Source of the DNA: JBGOUV01 sp041477815
GTDB lineage: Bacteria > Acidobacteriota > Terriglobia > Bryobacterales > JACQDG01
Length of the DNA stretch: 15,378 nt
Direction: 5' to 3'
NCBI GenBank assembly: GCA_041477815.1
Contig: JBGOUV010000142.1
Coordinates: forward strand, 1-15,378
Made by a program: the position numbers and the translations under genes. Within the stretch, counting starts at the first letter, position 1. Each line of letters begins with the position of its first letter. The notes under the pieces were generated by a model. That model searched no databases, was not told the origin of the DNA, and saw only the letters and a program-made list of their open reading frames with translations. Shown here piece after piece: positions 6,155 to 14,501 of the stretch.

Positions 6155-6179
6155 AGCAACACGCTAATAGGACACTACC
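6155..6179 (-). repeat. Right terminal inverted repeat (25 bp)
   Basis: The reverse complement begins GGTAGTGTCCTATTAGCGTG and matches the left end perfectly over 25 bases. Confidence 0.93.
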
Positions 6180-6187
6180 TGGCGGTA
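6180..6187. repeat. Right target-site duplication of the IS1-family element
   Basis: TGGCGGTA, identical to 3150-3157. Joining the flanks at this repeat restores a simple intergenic sequence between the broken toxin and trpC of about 94 bases. Confidence 0.9.
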
Positions 6188-6229
6188 GCGGACGCTGGCA
6201 GCGGTGGGGTACGATGGAACCTAGCACCC

Positions 6230-7042
6230 GTGCAGACTCCTAAGCTATCGATATTGGAACAGATCGTCGTCCGCAAGCGGGCGGAGCTATTGCTCGACCG
6301 CGAGCGCGCCCCCCTGGAGTCGCTCGAAAAGCGTGCGAAGACCGCCTCCCCGCGCGGGTTCCGTCGGGCCCTTGAGCGCGCCGCCCCGGCCGTAATCGCC
6401 GAGATCAAGAGGGCCTCGCCGTCGCGAGGGGTGATCGCGGCGCACGCCAATCCGGCCGAGGTCGCTCGCCGCTACGAGCTGGCCGGCGCTGCCGCTCTGT
6501 CGGTTCTGACCGACCAGATCTTCTTCCACGGGTCCCTCGAGGACCTCGAAGCGGCCCGCGCGGCCACGCGGCTGCCGGCCCTGCGCAAGGATTTCACCCT
6601 GGATCGCTACCATGTCTGGCAGGCCGCCGCCCACGGAGCCGACGCCGTGCTGCTGATCGTCGCCGTCCTGACGCCGCAGGAGCTCCGGGAGCTGCTGGCC
6701 GAAGCCCGCGGTCTGGGGATGGACGCGCTCGTCGAGGTGCACGACCAGGCCGAGCTCGACCGCGCCCTCGCCGCCGGCGCCGACCTGATCGGCGTGAACA
6801 ACCGGAATCTGAAGACCTTCGAGGTGACCCTGGAGACGTCCCTGCGGCTGGCCGCAGCGATGCCGCCGGCGGTGCTGGCGGTGAGTGAGAGCGGGATCCG
6901 GAAACGGGAGGACGTCGAGCAACTGGCGGCGGCCGGCTACCGGGCGTTTCTGGTGGGTGAGAGCCTGATGTCACAGCCCGACCCGGGGGCGGCTTTAGCA
7001 ACTTTGCTGGCAGGGGTCCCCAGTGGCGCTGGAAATCATTAA
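6230..7042 (+). CDS. trpC: Indole-3-glycerol phosphate synthase
   Basis: A 270-residue (beta/alpha)8 enzyme converting carboxyphenylaminodeoxyribulose phosphate to indole-3-glycerol phosphate in tryptophan synthesis. Diagnostic blocks: VIAEIKRASPSRG with catalytic Lys60, LRKDF with Lys120, LVEVHD with Glu169, IGVNNRNLKTF around 187-197, and AVSESGI near 217-223. The GTG at 6230 is the only reasonable start; a nearby ATG at 6214 is in another frame and stops at once. The ribosome site is weak. It overlaps trpF by 20 bases. No leader peptide, T-box or attenuator precedes it: the IS1-family element ends 50 bases upstream, so any native promoter beyond the broken toxin has been separated from this gene. 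Confidence 0.96.
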   Translation: MQTPKLSILEQIVVRKRAELLLDRERAPLESLEKRAKTASPRGFRRALERAAPAVIAEIKRASPSRGVIAAHANPAEVARRYELAGAAALSVLTDQIFFHGSLEDLEAARAATRLPALRKDFTLDRYHVWQAAAHGADAVLLIVAVLTPQELRELLAEARGLGMDALVEVHDQAELDRALAAGADLIGVNNRNLKTFEVTLETSLRLAAAMPPAVLAVSESGIRKREDVEQLAAAGYRAFLVGESLMSQPDPGAALATLLAGVPSGAGNH

Positions 7043-7620
7043 GGTTTGCGGGATCACCCGGGTGGAGGACGCCCTGAGCGCGGCGCGCGACGGGGCCACC
7101 GCCATCGGGCTGAACTTTTATCCGGGCAGCCCCCGGTACGTGGACCTCGGCCTGGCTGCCATGATCCGCGCGGTGTTGCCCGCCGCGGTCATCAAGGTCG
7201 GGATCTTCGTCGACGAGGACCCCGAGCGCATTCGCACCACCACCCAGGCGGTGGGCCTCGACGTGGTACAGTTGCACGGCAGCGAGGTCCCGTTCGACTG
7301 CGAAACGCTGGCGCCTCTGCGGGTGTGGAAGGCCTTCCGAGTGGAGACAGCTTTCGATCCCCACGTCCTGACCCAGTATCCCTGCGAGGCATTCGTGCTG
7401 GACGGCGCCGCCGCCGGCCGGACGTTCCCCTGGGGCATCGCCCGGGCGGCGGCGCAGTACGGCCGCGTCGTCGTGGCCGGCGGTCTGGACGCCGGCAACG
7501 TCGCCGAGGTCATCCGCGAGGCGCAGCCCTGGGGCGTGGACGCCAGCTCGCGGCTGGAGCGGTCCCCCGGCGTGAAGGACCCGGTCAAGGTGCGGGAGTT
7601 TCTGAACGAGGCAAAACGGC

Positions 7621-7637
<17 letters not shown>
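7023..7637 (+). CDS. trpF: Phosphoribosylanthranilate isomerase
   Basis: A 204-residue barrel enzyme isomerising N-(5'-phosphoribosyl)anthranilate to the CdRP substrate of TrpC. IKVCGIT carries the catalytic Cys9 and FVLDG the catalytic Asp127; GLNFYPGSPRYV and the C-terminal phosphate-binding VVAGGLDAGNV and GVDASSRLE blocks are present. GTG at 7023 has CAGGGG about 6 bases upstream. It overlaps trpC by 20 and trpB by 17 bases, so translation of the four trp genes is probably coupled. Length is normal for the free-standing enzyme. Confidence 0.95.
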
Positions 7638-8823
<1,186 letters not shown>

Positions 8824-8852
8824 CCCGAACCAATCTACATCGCGCTGGAGGT

Positions 8853-8986
8853 GGCACAGGCTCTCAGCCTGCCGGGCCGAGACTCGTCTCGGCCGCACTG
8901 TGGGGCGGCCCCCCTGGGCCGCAGCCGGCCCCCTGGCCGGCTTCTGGAGTCAAGGGAAAACTTGAGTCTGGAAGCACCGTTCCAGA
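8853..8986. repeat. Array of hairpins between trpB and trpA
   Basis: Six adjacent inverted repeats fill this stretch: CAGGCT/AGCCTG (8857-8871, loop CTC); GGCCGAGAC/GTCTCGGCC (8875-8894, loop TC); GCGGCCC/GGGCCGC (8905-8922, loop CCCT); AGCCGGCC/GGCCGGCT (8923-8942, loop CCCT); a weak TCAAG/CTTGA (8950-8965); and TCTGGAA/TTCCAGA (8967-8986). No T-run follows any of them. The flanks 8824-8852 and 8987-9076 hold no gene. It may be a REP-like intergenic insertion, an mRNA stability element that sets TrpA level, or both. Confidence 0.75.
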
Positions 8987-9076
8987 GAATGGCGCCGGGA
9001 GCGTCCAGGCCCGGGACCCCCAGGAAGGACCGGACGCCGGCACCCGTGTCTGCGCCACGTCTAAGTGAATACTCCC

Positions 9077-9901
9077 ATGACTCGCATCGCCCGACTATTC
9101 GAGCGCCTCCGGCAAGCGGACCACCGCGCCCTAGTCGCCTACCTCACCGCCGGCGATCCCACCCCCGACCGTACCCCCGCCCTGGTCGCCGCCCTGGAAG
9201 CCGGCGGCGCGGACCTGGTCGAGCTGGGCGTCCCCTTCTCCGACCCCATCGCCGACGGCCCGGTGATCCAGCGCGCCAGCGAACGAGCCCTCCACGCGGG
9301 TACGACCCTCCCCAAGGTCCTCGCCTCCGTCCGCCAGATCCGGGAGCATTCCCAGATTCCGCTGATCGTCTTCGGCTACCTGAACCCTATCCTTCGGTAC
9401 GGTTTTGCGCGCTTTGCCGCGGACGCGGCGGCGGCCGGCGTCGACGGCGCTCTCCTCACCGACGTCAGTGTAGAGGAAGCCGGACCCTACGTGGACCAGA
9501 TGCGCGAGAAGGGCCTCGACACCATTTTCCTGGCCGCCCCCACCAGCACCGACCGCCGGCTGGAGCTGGTGGCCCGCTACTCCACCGGCTTCGTGTACCT
9601 GGTGTCGCGGACCGGCACCACCGGCGAACAGGACCGCGTGTCGGACGCGGTGGAGCCGCTGGTGCGGCGGATGCGCGCGGTGACGCAGCTACCTCTGGCC
9701 GTCGGCTTTGGGGTGTCGCGGCCGGAGCATCTCACCGCGCTGGAACCTTTCGTAGAAGGCGTGGTCGTCGGCAGCGCCATCGTGCGGGTGATCGAGCAGC
9801 ACGGCGCCGCCGCCGACCTGGAAAAGAAGTTGCGCGAGTTTACGGCCCACTTGAAGGCCGGATTTCGAGGCGTCCATGGACCTGTCGGACTGGCGAGATA
9901 G
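9077..9901 (+). CDS. trpA: Tryptophan synthase alpha chain
   Basis: A 274-residue barrel protein that cleaves indole-3-glycerol phosphate to indole and passes it to TrpB through a tunnel. The catalytic residues fall at the classical numbers: Glu49 in LVELGVPFSDP and Asp60 in PIADGP. LVSRTGTTG near 175-183 and VGFGVSRPEH near 207-216 form the active-site loop and phosphate site. ATG at 9077 is chosen over the in-frame GTG at 9065 because MTRIARLFERL is the usual start; neither has a good Shine-Dalgarno, so translation may depend on the structured region upstream. It overlaps the chorismate mutase gene by 26 bases. Confidence 0.95.
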   Translation: MTRIARLFERLRQADHRALVAYLTAGDPTPDRTPALVAALEAGGADLVELGVPFSDPIADGPVIQRASERALHAGTTLPKVLASVRQIREHSQIPLIVFGYLNPILRYGFARFAADAAAAGVDGALLTDVSVEEAGPYVDQMREKGLDTIFLAAPTSTDRRLELVARYSTGFVYLVSRTGTTGEQDRVSDAVEPLVRRMRAVTQLPLAVGFGVSRPEHLTALEPFVEGVVVGSAIVRVIEQHGAAADLEKKLREFTAHLKAGFRGVHGPVGLAR

Positions 9902-10166
9902 GATTGATGAGGTGGATCGCAAGCTGCTGGAGCTGCTGAACGAGCGGGCGCGCTGCGTGCTGGCCCTGGCGCCCCTCAAGAAGCAGCAGGGCATCCCCAT
10001 CTATGAGCCCGGGCGCGAGGAGGCCGTCTTTCGGAACATCACCGCCCACAACGGCGGGCCGCTCTCCCCGGAGGCGGTGCGGCGCGTGTTCGAGCGCATC
10101 ATCGACGAGATGCGGTCCCTCCAGCGGCCCCTGATGAAGGACCAGGACGAGGAACCACAGCCATGA
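9876..10166 (+). CDS. Chorismate mutase, AroQ class, monofunctional
   Basis: A 96-residue all-helical enzyme turning chorismate into prephenate, the branch step to phenylalanine and tyrosine. The family pattern is visible: WRDRIDEVDRKLLELLNERA with Arg7, then LKKQQGIPIYEPGREEAV with Lys35/36, Arg47 and Glu48, and the final helix PEAVRRVFERIIDEM. No regulatory or second catalytic domain is attached and no signal peptide is seen, so it is the cytoplasmic form. GAGG lies 6 bases before ATG 9876, which is inside trpA. Stop and next start share ATGA. Confidence 0.92.
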   Translation: MDLSDWRDRIDEVDRKLLELLNERARCVLALAPLKKQQGIPIYEPGREEAVFRNITAHNGGPLSPEAVRRVFERIIDEMRSLQRPLMKDQDEEPQP

Positions 10167-11182
10167 TGATTGTCATGCAGGAAGGGGCCGGGGAGGCCCA
10201 GGTCCAGGCCGTCATCGACCGCTTGGTGGACCTGGGCTTTGACGTACACCGGTCCACCGGGGTGCGACATACCCTGCTCGGAGCCGTAGGCGCCAAGTCC
10301 GATATCGACCTGGGAGTTCTGGAGGTGATGGAAGGGGTCGCCGAGGTGATCCGCGTCTCGGCGCCCTACAAGCTGGCCAGCCGGGCGTGGCGTCCGCAAG
10401 GAACCATCCTCGAGATAGGAAAGATCAAGATCGGCGGACCGGGGGTGGTGATCATGGCCGGTCCGTGCAGCGTGGAAACCCGCGACCAGATCCACCGCAT
10501 CGCCGACCTGGTAGCCGAGGCCGGCGCGCAGGTGATCCGCGGCGGGGCGTTCAAGCCCCGCTCCTCGCCCTACAGCTTCCAGGGACTCGGCGAAGAAGGC
10601 CTCCAATTGCTCCGCGAAGCGGCCGACCGCAACGGCTTGCTGGTGGTGAGCGAAGTGATGGACACCTCGCAGGTGGGCCTGGTGGCTCAGTATTCCGACC
10701 TCCTCCAGGTCGGCGCGCGCAACATGCAGAACTTCTTCCTGCTCCGCGAGCTGGGCAAAATCGACAAGCCGGTCCTGCTGAAACGCGGCATCTCGGCCAC
10801 CATCGAGGAGTGGCTGCTCTCCGCCGAATATATCTTGTCAGGTGGTAATTATAAAGTGGTGCTGTGCGAGCGCGGCATCCGGACCTTTGAAAGCTACACC
10901 CGCAACACTCTCGACATCTCGGCCATCCCGGTCGTCCACAAGTTGTCCCATCTGCCGATCCTGGCCGACCCCTCGCACGGCACCGGCCGCCGCGACAAGG
11001 TGGCGCCCATGGCCCGCGCGGCGGTTGCGGCCGGCGCTGACGGGTTGCTGATCGAGGTCCACCACGACCCCGACCGCGCCCTCAGCGACGGCGCCCAGTC
11101 CCTCACCCCCGAGCAGTTCCAGGAACTGATGGGACAGTTGCGGATCATCGCGCCGGCGGTCGGCCGCAGCATCGGTGCCTGA
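10163..11182 (+). CDS. aroF: 3-deoxy-7-phosphoheptulonate (DAHP) synthase, class I-beta
   Basis: A 339-residue enzyme condensing phosphoenolpyruvate and erythrose 4-phosphate in the first step of the shikimate pathway. Residues 1-70 form a ferredoxin-like regulatory domain as in the Thermotoga enzyme, where Tyr/Phe binding inhibits. The catalytic barrel follows with VIMAGPCSVE (metal Cys102), VIRGGAFKPRSSPYSFQGLG, LLKRG, DPSHGTGRRD and LLIEVHHDP for metal binding. GAGGAA lies about 12 bases before the ATG. It overlaps chorismate mutase by ATGA and tyrA by one base. Known relatives are also inhibited through an attached or partner chorismate mutase, which makes the adjacent mutase noteworthy. 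Confidence 0.95.
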   Translation: MMIVMQEGAGEAQVQAVIDRLVDLGFDVHRSTGVRHTLLGAVGAKSDIDLGVLEVMEGVAEVIRVSAPYKLASRAWRPQGTILEIGKIKIGGPGVVIMAGPCSVETRDQIHRIADLVAEAGAQVIRGGAFKPRSSPYSFQGLGEEGLQLLREAADRNGLLVVSEVMDTSQVGLVAQYSDLLQVGARNMQNFFLLRELGKIDKPVLLKRGISATIEEWLLSAEYILSGGNYKVVLCERGIRTFESYTRNTLDISAIPVVHKLSHLPILADPSHGTGRRDKVAPMARAAVAAGADGLLIEVHHDPDRALSDGAQSLTPEQFQELMGQLRIIAPAVGRSIGA

Positions 11183-12084
11183 TGGAAACTGTCGCCATCG
11201 TCGGCGTCGGCCTCATCGGGGGATCCTTCGCCCTGGGACTGCGCGCGGCCGGCTTCGGAGGCCGTATCCTGGGCGTCAGCTCGGCCCGCACTCTCCAGAC
11301 CGCGCAACAACTCGGCGTGATCGACGCGGGGCTGCCGCTCGAAGAGGCCGTCCCCGCCGCCGACCTGGTCTACCTGGCCAATCCCATCTACCGGATTCTG
11401 GAAGCCCTGCCCCGAGTGGCGGCCCTGGCCAAGCCCGGCGCCCTGGTGACCGACGCCGGAAGCACCAAGGCGGCCATCGTCGCCCAGGCGGTCCAGGTCT
11501 TCCACGCGAGCGCCGTCTTCCTCGGTGGCCATCCCATGGCCGGAAAAGCCGAGCGCGGCGCGGAAGCGGCCGACCCGACCCTCTTTCGAGACGCCAAGTA
11601 TGTCCTCACCCCCCACGGCGGCATTCTACCCGACACCCCCGTAGTCCAGGAATTCTGCGCCTGGCTAGACAAACTGGGCGCCACCACCGTGATCCTCAGT
11701 CCCGAGGACCACGACCGCATCGTAGCCTTCACCAGTCACCTGCCCCAAATGGCCTCCACCGCCCTGGCCTCGCTGGTGCTGGAGACCGTCGGCCCCGAGG
11801 ACTGCCAGATCGCCGGCGGCGGACTCCGCGACATGACCCGCCTGGCCCGCAGCGCCTACGACCTGTGGCGCGACATCTGTCTGACCAATACTGCTAACTT
11901 GGACCGCGCCCTCTCCCTCTATATTCAAAAACTCGAACACCTCCGCCAGAATCTCCGCGACCGCCAGCTCGAGACAGAATTCGAGCAAGGCGCCGCCCTA
12001 GCCAACGGCCTGCACACCTCCCGTCCACGATCTACGATCCACGATCCACGATCTTCCCATGCGCCAGCTCTGGAACCTCGCTAA
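11182..12084 (+). CDS. tyrA: Prephenate dehydrogenase
   Basis: A 300-residue NAD(P)-dependent enzyme making 4-hydroxyphenylpyruvate (or arogenate-derived tyrosine) from prephenate. AIVGVGLIGGSFALGL at 5-20 is the dinucleotide site. TDAGSTK (90-96), GGHPMAGKAERG (115-126, His117) and FTSHLPQM (183-190, His186) are the family's active-site blocks. No ACT domain is present. The natural family end appears to lie near residue 275; the last ~20 residues (PRSTIHDPRSSHAPALEPR) are encoded by a 7-bp tandem repeat and by the start of the next gene in another frame. The TGATG junction links it to aroF, and it overlaps pgsA by 26 bases. Confidence 0.93.
   Translation: METVAIVGVGLIGGSFALGLRAAGFGGRILGVSSARTLQTAQQLGVIDAGLPLEEAVPAADLVYLANPIYRILEALPRVAALAKPGALVTDAGSTKAAIVAQAVQVFHASAVFLGGHPMAGKAERGAEAADPTLFRDAKYVLTPHGGILPDTPVVQEFCAWLDKLGATTVILSPEDHDRIVAFTSHLPQMASTALASLVLETVGPEDCQIAGGGLRDMTRLARSAYDLWRDICLTNTANLDRALSLYIQKLEHLRQNLRDRQLETEFEQGAALANGLHTSRPRSTIHDPRSSHAPALEPR
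12024..12051. repeat. Tandem 7-bp repeat TCCACGA (4 copies)
   Basis: Units at 12024, 12031, 12038 and 12045. The second unit reads TCTACGA; the other three are perfect. It lies inside the end of tyrA and 8 bases ahead of the pgsA start, where a ribosome site would be expected, and no Shine-Dalgarno is visible there. Confidence 0.9.
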
Positions 12085-12643
12085 CCAGCTCACCCTGTTC
12101 CGGCTGCTGCTGGTGCCGCTCATCCTGATCGCCATGATCTACGGCCACCACGGAGCGGCGCTGCTGCTGTTCCTGGTTGCCGCGGTGACCGACGGGATCG
12201 ACGGCGTAGTCGCCCGCAAACTCAACCAGAAGACGCCTCTGGGCGCTTACTTGGATCCCATCGCCGACAAACTCCTGCTCAGCTCGAGCTTCTTCGTCCT
12301 GTCCCTCATCGGGTCGGTACCTTGGTGGGTGACCATCCTGATCCTGGGCCGGGACGTCATGATCGTCACCACCACCGGAGTGGTGGTGCTGGCCACCAAT
12401 ATCCGGGATTTCCCACCGAGCACTCTGGGTAAGGCGAACACCGCCGTGCAGATCGTCACCGTCTTCGGATTCGTGCTGCGCAACGCCTACCCGTGGGGCT
12501 GGGTGGTGTGGACCACGAATCGACTGGTATGGCTGGCGGCAGCCGCCACCCTGGCCAGCGGCGCTCACTACGCGGTAAGGACCTCCCGCCGGCTAGCCCG
12601 TCACACCGACGCCGACACCGCCGGCACGGCGCCGCGACCGTAA
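12059..12643 (+). CDS. pgsA: CDP-alcohol phosphatidyltransferase (phosphatidylglycerophosphate synthase-like)
   Basis: A 194-residue integral membrane enzyme that probably transfers a phosphatidyl group from CDP-diacylglycerol to glycerol 3-phosphate. The family signature is complete: Asp45-Gly-Ile-Asp48-Gly49, Ala52-Arg53, Gly62, Asp66 and Asp70 (DGIDGVVAR ... GAYLDPIAD). Hydrophobic helices lie at about 14-28, 32-44, 74-85, 87-108, 121-138 and 142-158. The NQLTLFRLLLVP opening is typical of PgsA. The C-terminal tail is hydrophilic. The substrate alcohol cannot be fixed from sequence, so inositol or another acceptor is possible. It overlaps the tyrA tail by 26 bases and so is probably co-transcribed with the aromatic operon, without an evident metabolic link. 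Confidence 0.9.
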   Translation: MRQLWNLANQLTLFRLLLVPLILIAMIYGHHGAALLLFLVAAVTDGIDGVVARKLNQKTPLGAYLDPIADKLLLSSSFFVLSLIGSVPWWVTILILGRDVMIVTTTGVVVLATNIRDFPPSTLGKANTAVQIVTVFGFVLRNAYPWGWVVWTTNRLVWLAAAATLASGAHYAVRTSRRLARHTDADTAGTAPRP

Positions 12644-12663
12644 CCGAGCGGAGGGAGAAGAAG

Positions 12664-12692
12664 TTGACGAACCGCCCCGACAGCGTTACCCT
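12664..12692 (+). promoter_or_regulatory. Possible promoter ahead of the membrane-protein gene
   Basis: TTGACG at 12664-12669 and TACCCT at 12687-12692 are 17 bases apart, in the 75-base gap after pgsA. GAGGAGG at 12698-12704 is the probable ribosome site, 14 bases from the ATG at 12719. The -10 is a weak match. Confidence 0.35.
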
Positions 12693-12718
12693 AGAGTGAG
12701 GAGGCGGCTGCAGCCGGC

Positions 12719-13282
12719 ATGAACCAATATCGCCCCGCGCGCCACTATCTACCGGCCTCGGTCGTGGCGCTGGCACTGGCCGTGTTCTCCGCCTGGTGCG
12801 GACGCAACTGGTTGCCGGCGTTTATCCCCGCCGTGCTCCTGGTTCTCAGCGCGGCGTTCCTGATTTTCCTGGCCACGCGCCCCGCGGTGGTGATCCGCGA
12901 CAACTCCTGGAGCGTGGGCGAGCGGAGCTTCCTGTGGTCGGAGGTGGAGTCGCTCGACACCACCGGCTGGACCACCCCCATGGTGCTGCGCGTGGGGTTG
13001 CGCGGCGAGCGGCGGTTCTACCTGATCTATCCCGGCGAGCCGGAGCGCGCCGGACGACTCCTCCGCCAGATGCGCCGCCTGGCCCGTGGAGCCCGGCTGG
13101 AGGGCCTTCCCTATCGGCAGTACTGGGGGGAGATCACCTCCGTCGCCGGCGATGAGCCCCCCGCCCCTCCCCGCTACCACGTGCTGCGCCAGGAAGATGA
13201 AGCCGAAGTCGAGCGCCTCTACCAGCAGCTCAAGACCGCCGGCCGCCTGGACCACCAGACCTCCGAAGAACGACGCGACTGA
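12719..13282 (+). CDS. Two-helix membrane protein of unknown function
   Basis: A 187-residue protein not assigned to a named family. Two hydrophobic segments, about residues 11-28 (LPASVVALALAVFSAWCG) and 32-52 (LPAFIPAVLLVLSAAFLIFLA), are joined by a very short RNW turn. A cytoplasmic beta-rich part (VVIRDNSWSVGERSFLWSEVESLDTTGW ... VLRVGLRG, split here by the turn after TTGW) resembles PH-like membrane-associated domains in general layout only. The C-terminus is charged and helical (EDEAEVERLYQQLK). GAGGAGG lies 14 bases upstream. A 9-bp tandem repeat, GACGCGACT twice, spans its stop codon at 13272-13289. Confidence 0.75.
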   Translation: MNQYRPARHYLPASVVALALAVFSAWCGRNWLPAFIPAVLLVLSAAFLIFLATRPAVVIRDNSWSVGERSFLWSEVESLDTTGWTTPMVLRVGLRGERRFYLIYPGEPERAGRLLRQMRRLARGARLEGLPYRQYWGEITSVAGDEPPAPPRYHVLRQEDEAEVERLYQQLKTAGRLDHQTSEERRD

Positions 13283-13304
13283 CGCGACTAAGCGGGTCCT
13301 CCCC

Positions 13305-14423
13305 ATGAAAATTACCAACGTCGAAGCCATCTACCTGCGCCTCCCCCAAGTGAAGGAACAGTGTGACAGCGGCCAGGACGCCCTGGTCGTCCGGGTCTCG
13401 ACCGACGCCGGCATCACCGGCATAGGCGAGGTGGACTCCTCGCCCCTGGCCGTCAAAGGAGCCATCGAGGGACCCTTCTCCCACACCACCGCCTCCGGCC
13501 TGCGCGAGCTCTTGATCGGCGAAGATCCTTTCCAAACCGAGTATCTCTGGTACAAGATGTACCGTAAGAACACCTACGGGGGCCGGCGCGGGGTGGGAGT
13601 TCATGCCATGAGCGGCATCGACATGGCCCTCTGGGACATCAAAGGCAAGGCCCTGGGCCAGCCGGTGTGGAAGCTGCTGGGCGGCGGATTCCATCAGAAG
13701 ATCCGCCCCTACGCCAGCTCCCTGTTCGGCGCCACCCCGGCCGAGACCCGCGAGCGCGCCGCGCGTTTTCGCGACCGCGGCTTTACCGCCGCCAAGTTCG
13801 GCTGGGACCCCATGGGCCAGGACGAGAAGACCGACATCGCCCTGGTTCGCGAGGCCCGTAAGGGCCTGGGCGACGACGGCGATCTGCTCATCGACGCCGG
13901 CCTGGTCTGGGACGCCAAGACGGCCATCCAGCGCGCCCGCGCCTTTCAGCAATACAATATCTTCTGGCTCGAGGAGCCCCTCCTGCCCGACGACTACGAA
14001 GGCTACCGCAAACTCTCCGAAGCGGTGGACGTGCGCATCGCCGCCGGCGAAGAGGAGTCCAACCGCCTGTCCTTCATCGAACTGATGGACCGGGGCAAGG
14101 TGGACATCATCCAGGTCGACCTGACCCGCTGCGGCGGCTTCACCGAAGCGATGAAGATCGCCAGCCTCGCCGTCGATCGCGGCGTCCCCGTGGTCAACCA
14201 CGGCTTCACCACCTATATCAACGTGGCCGCCGCCCTGCACTTCCTGAACTCCATCCCCAACTCGTTCATTCTGGAGTTCGTCGTGGAAGAGGAGACCACC
14301 CTGCGCGACTACATCACCAGGCAGAAGTTCGTCGCCAAGGACGGCTACCTGGAAATCCCGCAGGAGCCGGGTTTGGGAATCGATCTGAACGAAGAAGGCA
14401 TCGCGAAGTATCGGGTCTCGTAG
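13305..14423 (+). CDS. Mandelate racemase/muconate lactonizing-type enolase superfamily enzyme
   Basis: A 372-residue enzyme that abstracts a proton next to a carboxylate, using Mg2+; likely a sugar-acid dehydratase or an epimerase/racemase. The capping domain covers about residues 1-115 and includes the 20s loop; the barrel follows. Metal ligands: Asp197 (LLIDAGLVWD), Glu223 (FWLEEPLLP) and Glu249 (IAAGEE). General bases: Lys164 in TAAKFGW on one face, and the Asp272 (QVDLTRCGG) / His299 (VNHGF) dyad on the other, placing it in the MR rather than the MLE subgroup. ATG at 13305 starts the canonical MKITNVEAIYLRLP; longer in-frame starts belong to the preceding gene. No good Shine-Dalgarno. 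Substrate cannot be named; dipeptide epimerase is unlikely because of the His-Asp dyad. Confidence 0.88.
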   Translation: MKITNVEAIYLRLPQVKEQCDSGQDALVVRVSTDAGITGIGEVDSSPLAVKGAIEGPFSHTTASGLRELLIGEDPFQTEYLWYKMYRKNTYGGRRGVGVHAMSGIDMALWDIKGKALGQPVWKLLGGGFHQKIRPYASSLFGATPAETRERAARFRDRGFTAAKFGWDPMGQDEKTDIALVREARKGLGDDGDLLIDAGLVWDAKTAIQRARAFQQYNIFWLEEPLLPDDYEGYRKLSEAVDVRIAAGEEESNRLSFIELMDRGKVDIIQVDLTRCGGFTEAMKIASLAVDRGVPVVNHGFTTYINVAAALHFLNSIPNSFILEFVVEEETTLRDYITRQKFVAKDGYLEIPQEPGLGIDLNEEGIAKYRVS

Positions 14424-14501
14424 GACACCCTTAGTCAGGCGTACCAGGATCTGGGCGTCCGTGGGAAAGCCTCCCCCCTGCGGCCAGGATGCCGTGAAGG
14501 C

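Larger units (their letters stand above)
3158..6179. mobile_element. Complete IS1-family element with three cargo genes (3022 bp)
   Basis: The boundaries are set by 25-bp perfect terminal inverted repeats starting GGTAGTGTCCTATTAG and by an 8-bp direct target repeat outside them. Inside are, left to right, a P63C-domain gene (minus), divergent promoters, a single-ORF IS1-type DDE transposase (plus), and two small overlapping genes (minus). A typical single-ORF IS1 relative is near 1 kb; this one is about three times longer because of the cargo. Base composition inside is visibly lower in G+C than the flanks, most clearly in the promoter region and the two small genes, which indicates transfer. 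Intact ends, intact target duplication and an uninterrupted transposase suggest recent insertion. It landed between the broken toxin and trpC. Confidence 0.92.

Noticed and set aside
6188..6229. Tryptophan attenuator, leader peptide or T-box before trpC
   Set aside because: Only about 42 bases remain between the target duplication and the start; no Trp codon run or terminator/antiterminator pair is visible.
8857..8986. CRISPR-like array between trpB and trpA
   Set aside because: The units are different palindromes of different length, without a common direct repeat or regular spacers.
8851..9939. Plus-strand frame of 362 codons through the trpB-trpA gap and trpA
   Set aside because: Arg/Pro-rich low-complexity frame overlapping trpA in another phase; the hairpin gap simply lacks stops.
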